In this document: positions 7,223-14,895 of the stretch, piece by piece
Position numbering within the stretch: position 1 is the first letter of the stretch
Layout of the letters: each line of letters begins with the position of its first letter
Source: Desulfobulbus sp.
GTDB lineage: Bacteria > Desulfobacterota > Desulfobulbia > Desulfobulbales > Desulfobulbaceae
DNA length: 15,676 nucleotides
Assembly (NCBI GenBank): GCA_030600525.1
Contig: JAUVLX010000040.1
Location: forward strand, 1-15,676
Direction of reading: 5' to 3'
Made by a program: the position numbers and the translations under genes
Notes under the pieces: model-generated
Told to the model about the DNA's origin: nothing
Seen by the model: the letters and a program-made list of their open reading frames with translations, nothing else
The model's database searches: none

Positions 7223-7311
7223 ATGAGCATTTTGCTCATTATTTGAAGATATGAATAATTTCATATTCATACTGTTAAAACCAATCAAATATAAAATTAA
7301 CAAAATGCTCA
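7223..7311. repeat. Cluster of perfect short palindromes
   Basis: ATGAGCA-TTT-TGCTCAT (7223-7239) is a perfect dyad. TATGAATA-ATTTCA-TATTCATA (7250-7271) is a second one. TGAGCATTTTG (7224-7234) returns as its exact complement CAAAATGCTCA at 7301-7311, so the first site has a distant inverted partner 66 bases away. This arrangement fits operators bound by a dimeric regulator, possibly with looping, or a folded RNA; the regulator is unknown. Confidence 0.5.
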
Positions 7312-7348
7312 CCGAAGGTCAGTCCATGCGGCACCATCTTCTTTAGTA

Positions 7349-7389
7349 TTTTGGCAGTAAAAATAGTCTACTATGATTTACTACCAAAA
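7349..7389. repeat. 41-base imperfect palindrome
   Basis: TTTTGGCAGTAAA (7349-7361) is complementary to TTTACTACCAAAA (7377-7389) at 12 of 13 positions, and ATAG (7363-7366) pairs with CTAT (7371-7374) around a four-base loop. It also contains a weak plus-strand promoter-like pair (TTGGCA 7351-7356, TATGAT 7372-7377, spacing only 15). It ends 66 bases before the HEAT gene and could be an operator, a leader hairpin or a small mobile-element remnant. Confidence 0.45.
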
Positions 7390-7455
7390 ACTTTGAACCT
7401 GGCACCACCTGAACTGATGAGGAATCCGGGCTAACTGATATTTTTCACCCCCATT

Positions 7456-7890
7456 ATGCATATACAACCTATTCACACTACCAAGCGTACCCAATCCACT
7501 GTCAGTGACGATGAACTGCAAACCGCCATAGCTGATTTCCTGAAAATGGGACATGTTGATAATATTATTGCTTTGTTCAAGCAGGAGCCACACTATCACA
7601 CGTGGAGCGGAACGTTACTTACTGACCAGCGTTTTGCAGTGCGTCTTGGCCTTGCAGTGCTCTACGAGAACCTGGTAATTGAATGTCCTGACGACATCTA
7701 CCTGGCAGTCCCCTCTCTTGCGGAGGCTCTCAAAAACGAAAAGGAATGGGTTAGAGGGGAAGCAGTTAATCTGCTCGGTATAATAGGCTCAGATCAAGCA
7801 ATAGCACTTATGACATCCATGACTGATGACCCCTCACCCCCGGTCGTTGAAATAGTAACAGACATATTAGACACGACTTCCAATGGATGA
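7456..7890 (+). CDS. HEAT-repeat protein
   Basis: A 144-residue soluble protein, probably a protein-protein interaction module. From about residue 57 to 137 it consists of amphipathic helix pairs of HEAT type: FAVRLGLAVLYENL, then VPSLAEALKNEKEWVRGEAV, then AIALMTSMTDDPSPPVVEIV. The N-terminal 40 residues (TVSDDELQTAIADFLKMG) look helical as well. No signal peptide or catalytic motif. The ATG at 7456 has no Shine-Dalgarno sequence, and the first residues (HIQPIHTTKRTQST) look unstructured, so a later start is possible. Its stop overlaps the start of the helicase gene by eight bases, so the two are translationally coupled and the protein may act with the helicase or simply share its regulation. 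Confidence 0.75.
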   Translation: MHIQPIHTTKRTQSTVSDDELQTAIADFLKMGHVDNIIALFKQEPHYHTWSGTLLTDQRFAVRLGLAVLYENLVIECPDDIYLAVPSLAEALKNEKEWVRGEAVNLLGIIGSDQAIALMTSMTDDPSPPVVEIVTDILDTTSNG

Positions 7891-9862
7891 GTATTATGGC
7901 CGTAATGGCCTGTTATCCCAGCACATGCCAGGATTTGAGCCTCGCGTGGGCCAAGCCGATATGGCAGCAGCGGTTTATGATCTGCTAAAAAGTAATGATG
8001 AATTGCCTTTTATCGAACAAGATCAAGCCCAATGTCTTGCTGTAGAGGCAGAAACAGGACTGGGCAAAACCCTGGCATACCTTATACCAGCAGTTTTAAG
8101 CGGCCGCAGGGTGGTAGTCTCTACCAACACCCGCAATCTCCAGGACCAAATTATTGAAAGGGAAATCCCTTTTATTCAGAAACATATCGCCCCTGAACTG
8201 CAGGCTATGTGCGTTAAAGGTCGGCAAAACTACCTTTGCCTATACCGATGGTACCAGCTTTACACCGAAAAACAATCCTCCTTGCTCGGTGACGAAGAAC
8301 AGGAAACCATTCAAGAATGGGTTGGGGAAACCACGTACGGTGATCGTTCCGAACTATCTTGGCTTCCTTCCCACTCGCCACTTTGGCAGAAGATTTGCTG
8401 CCTCTCCCATTTTTGTCTTGGCAGTGACTGTCCAGAAAACAACCGCTGTTTCCTTACCCGTTTGCGACGAGATGCAGCTGCAAGTCAGTTGCTCATCGTC
8501 AACCACCATCTTTTATTTTCTGATCTGGCTATCCGCAAAACAGGATTTGGAGAGGTTCTTCCTCGCTACGAGGCGGTCATCTTTGACGAAGCGCATCACA
8601 TAGAAAATGTAGCATCCACTTTTTTTGGCTACTCCTTTTCTAAATATCAAATAACCGATTTAGTCGGCGATATTGAGCGTAGCGCCTCTACAGCATTAGC
8701 TGATGCAACCAAAAAACTCACCCTTTCCCAGACCACGTCCCTTACGGCAGCTATTGAATCCTTGAACCTGCAGTTGCCAATGGCAAGAGGACGATTTCCC
8801 TTAGATCAGGTGCTGCAGCACAACTCTGCCATTGAGAACATAGTGCAAAGCATCCTTACCGCACTTGAAAAACTGGGTGCCAACCTGGACAATATAAGAG
8901 GAGGCGACGAACCCTGGGAACAATATGCTAATCGTTGCCATGAACTTGCAGCCAGGCTCACCCTGATTACTGCTGACTCGTTTGACAACTGCCCACCGGA
9001 TGAACTCCGTTACACCTACTGGTTTGAGAGAACGGACAGAAACATTGCCCTCTTTGCCACTCCTATTGATGTCTCGCAAGAACTGCAATCCACCCTCTAT
9101 GCATCGGTCTCTGCTTGTGTGTTTACCTCTGCAACCCTGACCACCGGTGGTGATTTTCATTTTTTTTGCAAACGACTGGGATTACCGGAGCAGACCAAAA
9201 CGCTCTCTTTTCCATCACCTTTTGACTACCTCAACAGAACTCTGCTCTATATCCCGAAAAACAACTTTCCCGAGCCCGCCTCACCCGCTTACACGGGACA
9301 AGTACAAGAGCAAATCAAAAAACTCATTAAAAGTTCTCAAGGAAGGGCGCTTGTGTTGTTCACCTCTTTTAAAGCCATGGAGACAGCATTCCAGAGTCTT
9401 AAGGGACAACTCCCTTTTCCGCTGCTTATCCAGGGTGAAGCACCTCGACACACACTACTCAATCAGTTCAGCCGGGAAACCACGTCTGTGCTTTTTGCTG
9501 TTTCCAGCTTTTGGGAAGGGGTAGATATACCTGGAGAAGCTTTAAGTTTAGTCATCATAGACAAGTTACCGTTTGAAGTGCCCAGCGACCCTGTTCTTAT
9601 GGCCAGAATTAGCCGCATCAAGGCAAACGGTGGTAACCCTTTTTTCGATTTTCAAGTTCCCAGGGCCATTCTCGGTTTGCGTCAGGGGGTGGGTCGATTG
9701 ATGAGGGCCACCGGTGACAGAGGCGTGATTGCTATCCTGGACATACGACTTTTTACCAAAGGATATGGCCGCCGCTTTTTAAAAAGCCTGCCGCCAAGTC
9801 CACTTACCAGAGAATCCCAGCAGGTTGCTGATTTTTTTCGTGATGATAATGATCTCCACTGA
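7883..9862 (+). CDS. DinG-like iron-sulfur helicase (XPD family, SF2)
   Basis: A 659-residue ATP-dependent 5'-3' DNA helicase of the DinG/XPD type, which in known members resolves damaged or structured DNA, R-loops and forks. Walker A AETGLGKT (56-63, K62), motif Ia STNTRNLQDQ (80-89), Walker B DEAH (235-238), SATLTT, SFWEGVDIPGE (motif V) and QGVGRLMR (601-608, motif VI with the arginine finger) are all present. Four cysteines, C119, C178, C183 and C189, are spaced like the [4Fe-4S] ligands of E. coli DinG, so the cluster is probably intact. Length is slightly below E. coli DinG and no exonuclease domain is fused. The start overlaps the HEAT gene, and the end overlaps the prenyl synthase gene by up to 20 bases. 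Helicase identity is firm; the exact substrate is not. Confidence 0.93.
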   Translation: MDEYYGRNGLLSQHMPGFEPRVGQADMAAAVYDLLKSNDELPFIEQDQAQCLAVEAETGLGKTLAYLIPAVLSGRRVVVSTNTRNLQDQIIEREIPFIQKHIAPELQAMCVKGRQNYLCLYRWYQLYTEKQSSLLGDEEQETIQEWVGETTYGDRSELSWLPSHSPLWQKICCLSHFCLGSDCPENNRCFLTRLRRDAAASQLLIVNHHLLFSDLAIRKTGFGEVLPRYEAVIFDEAHHIENVASTFFGYSFSKYQITDLVGDIERSASTALADATKKLTLSQTTSLTAAIESLNLQLPMARGRFPLDQVLQHNSAIENIVQSILTALEKLGANLDNIRGGDEPWEQYANRCHELAARLTLITADSFDNCPPDELRYTYWFERTDRNIALFATPIDVSQELQSTLYASVSACVFTSATLTTGGDFHFFCKRLGLPEQTKTLSFPSPFDYLNRTLLYIPKNNFPEPASPAYTGQVQEQIKKLIKSSQGRALVLFTSFKAMETAFQSLKGQLPFPLLIQGEAPRHTLLNQFSRETTSVLFAVSSFWEGVDIPGEALSLVIIDKLPFEVPSDPVLMARISRIKANGGNPFFDFQVPRAILGLRQGVGRLMRATGDRGVIAILDIRLFTKGYGRRFLKSLPPSPLTRESQQVADFFRDDNDLH

Positions 9863-10862
9863 ACAGGAATACAGAGAAAACCTCAAGAAACATGCAGCTG
9901 CAGCAAACATCAGGGTGGAGTCTGCCATACATGCTGACCTTTCCCGTGTACTGAACGAATGCGACCCCCTGCTGCAGGAAATAATCAACTATGCCGTTTT
10001 TAGCGGTGGTAAACGGATACGACCGTTGCTGGCAATCATCTGTTCACGGCTGTGCGGACGGGATGATGACGATCTCTACCGGCTGGCCGCTGCCTTCGAG
10101 TATCTGCATGTAGCGAGCCTTATCCATGATGATATTATTGATCATGCCCAACAGCGTAGAGGCAGGAAATCCCTGGTTGCCAAGTACGGTTTTCCCTCAG
10201 CCATTCTTACTGGTGACTGGCTCCTTTCCAGGAGCATGCGCCTGGTTGGCGAATTAGGTGGTCAACTCGGCCTGACTGTTTTTTGCCAAGCAACCGAAAG
10301 TATGGTGGACGGCGAATTTCTCCAGCTTCGCTGTGTCGCCAACCCGGAAGCAACAGAAGAGGACTATTTCCGTATCATTAAATGTAAAACCGGCAACCTC
10401 ATTGCTTCTACCTGTGAAATAGGAGCAATCTACGGCGGAGCCTCTGATGATGAAAGAGAGGCTCTTTCCCTGTTTGGTGATAAAATCGGCACTGCTTTTC
10501 AGGTAGTGGACGACCTGCTCGACTACAAAGGCAATGCCCAGGAAACAGGAAAGGCAGTGGGCAACGACTTTGTTGAAGGAAAAATCACCCTGCCCTTTAT
10601 TCGAGCTTATGCCCAGGCAGATGCCTCGAACCAGGCATTGCTGCAACAACTGATTACAGGTGATCGACAATCACGCCAATCCTATCAACAAACCCATAAC
10701 CTGATTACTACCCATGAAGGCTTCGCCTCTGCAGAAAAAACTGCACAGGCCCTGATAGAGGACGCGAAAAAAGCGCTGCATCTTTTCCACCAGCACTCGG
10801 ACCAGGAAAGCCTGACAGTGCTCCAGGCTCTTGGCCAGTACATACTGCAAAGGAAAAAATAA
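9843..10862 (+). CDS. Trans-polyprenyl diphosphate synthase, probably medium or long chain
   Basis: Condenses isopentenyl diphosphate onto an allylic diphosphate to make a linear prenyl diphosphate, for a quinone side chain or related lipid. With the start used here (340 residues) it shows GGKRIRP (55-61), the first aspartate-rich motif DDIID (96-100), GDW after ILT, KTG (near 183), the second motif DDLLD (223-227) and GKAVGNDFVEGKITLP. The residue five before the first motif is Ala and the next Ser, with no bulky aromatic; in this family that favours products longer than C20, such as hexa- to octaprenyl. It is therefore an IspB-like rather than IspA-like enzyme. TTG 9825, GTG 9840, ATG 9843 and ATG 9849 are all possible starts and none has a good ribosome binding site, so coupling to the helicase gene is likely. 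Confidence 0.88.
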   Translation: MIMISTEQEYRENLKKHAAAANIRVESAIHADLSRVLNECDPLLQEIINYAVFSGGKRIRPLLAIICSRLCGRDDDDLYRLAAAFEYLHVASLIHDDIIDHAQQRRGRKSLVAKYGFPSAILTGDWLLSRSMRLVGELGGQLGLTVFCQATESMVDGEFLQLRCVANPEATEEDYFRIIKCKTGNLIASTCEIGAIYGGASDDEREALSLFGDKIGTAFQVVDDLLDYKGNAQETGKAVGNDFVEGKITLPFIRAYAQADASNQALLQQLITGDRQSRQSYQQTHNLITTHEGFASAEKTAQALIEDAKKALHLFHQHSDQESLTVLQALGQYILQRKK

Positions 10863-10871
10863 ACTCCCACA

Positions 10872-11801
10872 ATGTATTTTTTCTCCACCTTACAACGGCT
10901 TCTAGTCTGTTTTACGCTTTTGGCCCTTCTTTTTCTTCTGGGTAATTGCGGCAACCAGCAAAATAGAGACCAGGTAACCGAAGAGACAGCAACCAGCTAT
11001 CAGCTACCTCATATGCAGGAGCCAGTTCCTGGTACGCTTCTCATCGTCTTTGAAGAACCTGACCCGCCTCCTCACTCGGATCCAAAAACAGCATTTGTTA
11101 CTGTTTTAGCTGCAGAAACCCAACAAGCCGCGCCACGAAAAAAGCGCCCCCAGGTTGCTATCATTATAGATGACATGGGCCATCATCAGGTGCTCGGTGA
11201 GCGCCTCTTAGCCCTGGATCTTAACCTGACGTACTCCTTTCTCCCCCAGGCACCGTTTACTACCAAGCAGGCGCAAATCGCCCATGAGAAAAAAAGTGAT
11301 ATTCTTGTCCATGTACCTATGGAGCCAAAGGATCCACACTGGAATCCAGGAAAAGGAGCGCTTTACCTCAAAGATGACAAGGCCCTTTTACAGACCAAAA
11401 CCCAGCAGAGCATTAGCGCAGTCCCCCATGCCATTGGTGCCAATAACCATATGGGCTCCCTGTTTTCAGAAAACAGGGCGGCGATGCAGACCGTTCTCTT
11501 AACGCTGCAAAAAAACGGGTTCTTTTATATCGACTCCTTTACCACGGCCCAATCAAAAGGACTAGAGGAAGCAAAACGTCTCAATATCCCCACTAACCGA
11601 CGTCATATCTTTCTTGACAACGACCATGATCCACAAAAAATCTGTAAGCAAATTAAAAAGCTGATTCAACTGGCTCAAAAAAACGGCTCGGCCATTGGTA
11701 TCGGCCATCCTAACAAGGCCACCCTCACCGCCCTGACCCAATGTGACAGGGAGCTGCTTGCGACAGTTGACATCGTGGGCGCCCACAATCTGGTACAATA
11801 A
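10872..11801 (+). CDS. Divergent polysaccharide deacetylase (YibQ-like)
   Basis: A 309-residue envelope protein of the divergent polysaccharide deacetylase family (PF04748, formerly DUF610), a NodB-related fold whose substrate is not established. Residues 10-26 are a hydrophobic export segment ending in LLGNCG; Cys26 could be lipidated, but Asn before Cys is unfavourable, so it may be an uncleaved anchor. A low-complexity Pro/Glu-rich linker (about 30-92) precedes the catalytic-like domain: AIIIDDMG (96-103, D100 and D101), HVPMEP (147-152), GANNHMGS (189-196, H193), YIDSFTT (219-225) and GIGHP (276-280, H279). These keep the Asp/His set seen in the family. It begins ten bases after the prenyl synthase stop and ends two bases before the next gene, inside the glycan-related run. 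Confidence 0.87.
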   Translation: MYFFSTLQRLLVCFTLLALLFLLGNCGNQQNRDQVTEETATSYQLPHMQEPVPGTLLIVFEEPDPPPHSDPKTAFVTVLAAETQQAAPRKKRPQVAIIIDDMGHHQVLGERLLALDLNLTYSFLPQAPFTTKQAQIAHEKKSDILVHVPMEPKDPHWNPGKGALYLKDDKALLQTKTQQSISAVPHAIGANNHMGSLFSENRAAMQTVLLTLQKNGFFYIDSFTTAQSKGLEEAKRLNIPTNRRHIFLDNDHDPQKICKQIKKLIQLAQKNGSAIGIGHPNKATLTALTQCDRELLATVDIVGAHNLVQ

Positions 11802-11803
11802 CT

Positions 11804-13072
11804 ATGAATGCTCCATCTCTTTCCCCACCGACCCTTGGAATGATACTCAAAGGGTATCCCCGCATATCAGAGACCTTTATCTCCAACGAGATACTCCTGC
11901 TCGAACAACTTGGTATTCCGATCAGGATCTTTTCCATGCGATTACCTCGGGAATCTTTTTGTCATGATTCGGTAAAACAGATTAAGGCCAGGGTCGACTA
12001 CCTGCCCACAGACCTTTTTCTAGATTTTCAAAGGCTGCTACTACAGACAACCCTGTATGCTGTCAACAATCCGGTACGTTTCCTTGAGGTACTTAAAAAA
12101 GCTGGGCAAAGATTTCATCGTACGCGAAGCCTTGGGACCTTAAAACATCTGATGCAGGGCTGCTACCTAACCCATCACCTGCTGGCCAAATCCCCGGATG
12201 TGGTCCACCTGCATGCCCACTTTGCCCACTCCCCCTCTTCGGTTGCTCTCTTTTCCAGTATGCTCAGTGGCCTGCCATTCAGTTTTACTGCCCACGCCAA
12301 GGACATCTACACTTCAAACCCTGATCAGTTACGTGAAAAAATCGATTTAGCGTCGATGGTCATGACCTGTACCAGGCACAATGTCGACTATCTGCGCTCC
12401 CTTGGTAAAGATACGGCCACCCCGATTCACTGCGTGTACCATGGGATCGATCTGGATCTTTTTACTGCCGCAGCGAAAACGGAAGAAACTAAGCCACCTT
12501 ATAAAATTCTCACCATCGCCAGACTTACTGAAAAAAAAGGCATTCCCCATATCCTGGAAGCGCTGCAACTGCTAAAAAAGAAGGGCATTTCTTTTACATT
12601 CACCTTAATTGGTGATGGGGATGACAAAGAGCAGGTCATAAACCAAATCTTTGCAAGCGGCCTGCACAAGCAAACTCGGTGGCTTGGCACCATGCCCCAT
12701 GCAAAAATTATCCAGGAGCTCAAAGCAGCTGATGCCTTTGTTCTCGGATGTAAAATTGCTGCTAACGGCGACAGGGACGGTATTCCAAATGTCCTGGTCG
12801 AAAGTCTGGCAATGGGGGTTCCTGCAGTGGGTACTGATATTTCGGCACTGCCTGAGCTATTGATCACAGAGAAAACTGGTTTGGCAGTGGCATCAAAAAG
12901 CTCTACCGCCCTGGCTGATGCCTTGTTACGCATCTTGCAGGACACACAACTACGCAGCCACGTCACGATTGAAGGGAAAAAACATGTCCAGGCACACTTT
13001 GATAATAAAGCCCTTATTCGACAACTTGCAGCACTGTACAGACAGGCTATGCCACAGTTAGCATCCACCTGA
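11804..13072 (+). CDS. GT4-family glycosyltransferase
   Basis: A 422-residue cytoplasmic or membrane-associated sugar transferase of GT-B fold, probably using a nucleotide sugar to extend a surface saccharide. The N-terminus LKGYPRISETFISNEI (15-30) is typical of the colanic-acid/exopolysaccharide branch of GT4. Other landmarks are HLHAHFA (135-141), FTAHAKDIY (161-169), the hinge YHGIDLDLF (212-220), the donor-domain strand ILTIARLTEKKG (235-246, R240 and K245), LIGDGDD (268-274), and DGIPNVLVE (325-333). In the last, an Asp replaces the first Glu of the classical E-x7-E pair, as I recall for this branch. ATG 11804 lies two bases after the deacetylase stop with no ribosome binding site; ATG 11840 is an alternative start close to the conserved motif. 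Donor and acceptor are unknown. Confidence 0.9.
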   Translation: MNAPSLSPPTLGMILKGYPRISETFISNEILLLEQLGIPIRIFSMRLPRESFCHDSVKQIKARVDYLPTDLFLDFQRLLLQTTLYAVNNPVRFLEVLKKAGQRFHRTRSLGTLKHLMQGCYLTHHLLAKSPDVVHLHAHFAHSPSSVALFSSMLSGLPFSFTAHAKDIYTSNPDQLREKIDLASMVMTCTRHNVDYLRSLGKDTATPIHCVYHGIDLDLFTAAAKTEETKPPYKILTIARLTEKKGIPHILEALQLLKKKGISFTFTLIGDGDDKEQVINQIFASGLHKQTRWLGTMPHAKIIQELKAADAFVLGCKIAANGDRDGIPNVLVESLAMGVPAVGTDISALPELLITEKTGLAVASKSSTALADALLRILQDTQLRSHVTIEGKKHVQAHFDNKALIRQLAALYRQAMPQLAST

Positions 13073-13137
13073 CAGACTATCTAACCGTGTTTGCACTGTT
13101 TGCGGTTCAAATCCGCTTACAATGGAGCTGATATGTG
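13073..13137 (+). other. Largest gap in the right-hand gene run, with small dyads
   Basis: It carries AACCG (13083-13087)/CGGTT (13103-13107), a GTTTGC direct repeat, and GCGG-TTCAAAT-CCGC (13102-13116), which looks like a tRNA T-arm, although no acceptor or anticodon arm could be built around it. GGAG at 13124-13127 is the ribosome binding site of the next gene. An internal promoter cannot be confirmed. Confidence 0.4.
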
Positions 13138-14274
13138 ATGCGCATTGCTTTTTACGCTCCTTTTAAACCCCTGGATCATCCCACTCCGTCAGGGGATCAG
13201 ATGATAGGCAGGGGTATATTTGCGAGCTTACGTAACCAAGGGCACCAGGTTTCTATTATCAGCAAATTGCGATGTCGCTGGATCTACTGGAACCCAAGCC
13301 ATATTCTCCAAGCCCTTCTCGAAATAAAAAGAATTACCCACCGGTTACAAAGAGAACCGGTGGATTGCTGGGTAACCTATCACTGCTACTATAAGGCCCC
13401 TGACATTATTGGGCCTACGGTTACCAAAAAGCTCAGCCTTCCCTATATTATTTTCCAAGGGAGTTATGCCACAAAATTTCGCAGACAGTTCCGCACCATG
13501 CCAGGTTTCATCCTCAACAAAAAGGCATTACTGCAGGCAGATCTCCATATCAGTGATCGCTACCATAACCTGGTTAACCTTCAACGGATAGTGCCGCCCC
13601 ATCGACTAACCTATATCAAGCCCGGTATAGAACCAAAGAATTTCTGTTTTGACCAACCGTCCCGGCAGAAAATGCATAAACAGTGGCAAACCAACAAGCT
13701 ACCCGTTATTCTTACGGCAGCCATGTTTCGCGCCGATGTCAAAAGTAAAGGGATAGCCTGGGTCATCAAATGCTGCGGACGGCTTCGCAAACAAGGATTT
13801 CCCTTTCAACTCGTCATCGCAGGAGATGGCCCGCAGAAAAACTACCTCCAGCAATTGGCACGACAACACTTGCCAGACAATGTCATTTTCACCGGCGCGC
13901 TTAAGCGTGACCAGATGTATACAATCTATTCTGGAGCTGACATATTCGCCTTCCCCGGATTTCGGGAATCACTGGGCATGGTATTTCTGGAAGCACAATC
14001 GTGTGGCCTGCCAGTGGTAGCCTGCGACAATGGTGGTATTCCCGAGGTGGTGGTTCATGGAAAAAGCGGTTTACTTTCTCCTATCACTGACAAGGACGCG
14101 TTTACCGCCAATATCAAAACACTGTTGAAAAATCAAAAACTGCGCCGTCAGATGGGCCAATATGCTGCCCGCCATATCAGAAAACACCATGACAAAAACA
14201 TAAATTTTGTAGGAATGGGCTCCCGTATCCAGGATGTGGTCCCGCAAACCCCTCTTCAACGCTCTTCACCATGA
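13138..14274 (+). CDS. GT4-family glycosyltransferase
   Basis: A second GT4-type sugar transferase, 378 residues, only distantly like the preceding one. Residues 1-30 (MRIAFYAPFKPLDHP...SGDQMIGR) form the acceptor-side glycine/serine loop. FQGSY (106-110), YIKPGIEP (159-166), ILTAAMFRADVKSKG (191-205), LVIAGDGPQ (225-233), FTGAL (251-255) and the full catalytic pair E277/E285 in ESLGMVFLE follow. The last 20 residues are polar and look disordered. GGAG at 13124-13127 serves either GTG 13135 or ATG 13138; I took the ATG. An ATG at 13133 is followed at once by a stop. Its end overlaps the phosphatase gene by four bases (ATGA), so the two are coupled. The sugar is unknown. Confidence 0.9.
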   Translation: MRIAFYAPFKPLDHPTPSGDQMIGRGIFASLRNQGHQVSIISKLRCRWIYWNPSHILQALLEIKRITHRLQREPVDCWVTYHCYYKAPDIIGPTVTKKLSLPYIIFQGSYATKFRRQFRTMPGFILNKKALLQADLHISDRYHNLVNLQRIVPPHRLTYIKPGIEPKNFCFDQPSRQKMHKQWQTNKLPVILTAAMFRADVKSKGIAWVIKCCGRLRKQGFPFQLVIAGDGPQKNYLQQLARQHLPDNVIFTGALKRDQMYTIYSGADIFAFPGFRESLGMVFLEAQSCGLPVVACDNGGIPEVVVHGKSGLLSPITDKDAFTANIKTLLKNQKLRRQMGQYAARHIRKHHDKNINFVGMGSRIQDVVPQTPLQRSSP

Positions 14275-14888
14275 AAATAATTTCCACGCAAATAGGTTTG
14301 ATTCGACATTCCATGACTCTCTGGAACGAAGAAAAAAAAATCCAAGGACAACATAACAGTCGCCTTTCTTCCCAAGGAAAAGAAATGGCCGAGGCATGGG
14401 GAAAAACACTCCAACCATTTCAATGGCAGCGGATCATCACCAGTGACCTGGGACGAGCCAGGGAGACCACAGCAATTATCAACCGACAATTAAAAATCCC
14501 CTACAGCACAGATCCTCTTCTCAGAGAACAAAACTGGGGCAACTGGACAGGGCTCACCTTGGCTGAAATCAAAAAACAAGACAAAGCCCACTTAAGAGCA
14601 GCCCAAAGGAATGGGTGGCAATTCCAGCCACCAGGAGGAGAATCCAGGGAAACAGTACTCAAACGCGGCTTGCAAGCACTTAAGCAAGCCAATCATGCAT
14701 GGGCAGGCCAGCGACTGCTTATTGTTTGTCACGAAGGAGTCATCAAATGTTTGCTTTACCACCTCTGTGACCGCGCCTTTCTACCTGAAGAACCGGCTAT
14801 TCTTAAAAAATACCACCTTCACATCCTTACAATGAACAATTCAGCACTCACTCTCACCCACCTTAATCATCTGCCACTTTCGGCCTGA
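14271..14888 (+). CDS. Histidine phosphatase family protein (phosphoglycerate-mutase-like)
   Basis: A 205-residue member of the branch-1 histidine acid phosphatase/phosphoglycerate mutase superfamily, which works through a phospho-histidine. The catalytic motif is present as IRHS (11-14, H13); most relatives have RHG, so the Gly-to-Ser change is noteworthy. TSDLGRARETT (57-67, R62) holds the second phosphate-binding arginine, E86 in LREQNWGNWTG is the likely proton donor, and H154 in VCHEGV is the second catalytic histidine. Length and motifs fit small phosphatases such as CobC-like enzymes rather than glycolytic mutases. Being coupled by an ATGA overlap to a glycosyltransferase suggests a role on a phosphorylated sugar or carrier intermediate, but that is inference. 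Confidence 0.87.
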   Translation: MKIISTQIGLIRHSMTLWNEEKKIQGQHNSRLSSQGKEMAEAWGKTLQPFQWQRIITSDLGRARETTAIINRQLKIPYSTDPLLREQNWGNWTGLTLAEIKKQDKAHLRAAQRNGWQFQPPGGESRETVLKRGLQALKQANHAWAGQRLLIVCHEGVIKCLLYHLCDRAFLPEEPAILKKYHLHILTMNNSALTLTHLNHLPLSA

Positions 14889-14895
14889 GACAGAC

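Larger units (their letters stand above)
7069..7455. other. Divergent regulatory region of about 390 bases, rich in inverted repeats
   Basis: No coding region supported. It separates the kinase gene (minus) from the HEAT gene (plus). The left part holds a good minus-strand promoter (7119-7147). The middle, strongly A+T-rich, holds the perfect hairpins 7223-7239 and 7250-7271 and a distant inverted copy at 7301-7311. The right part holds a 41-base imperfect palindrome (7349-7389). GGCACCA occurs twice as a direct repeat (7330-7336 and 7401-7407). Confidence 0.55.

Noticed and set aside
7330..7410. Sigma-54 promoter suggested by two GGCACCA copies
   Set aside because: Neither copy is followed by a TTGC-type -12 element at the required distance.
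12499..13068. Minus-strand open frame of 189 codons
   Set aside because: Antisense to the C-terminal domain of a clear GT4 glycosyltransferase; Ser/Ala/Cys-rich translation without domain features.
13050..13126. Complete tRNA gene around the T-arm-like sequence
   Set aside because: No complementary acceptor strand, D-arm or anticodon arm can be formed upstream; that DNA is the end of the GT4 coding region.
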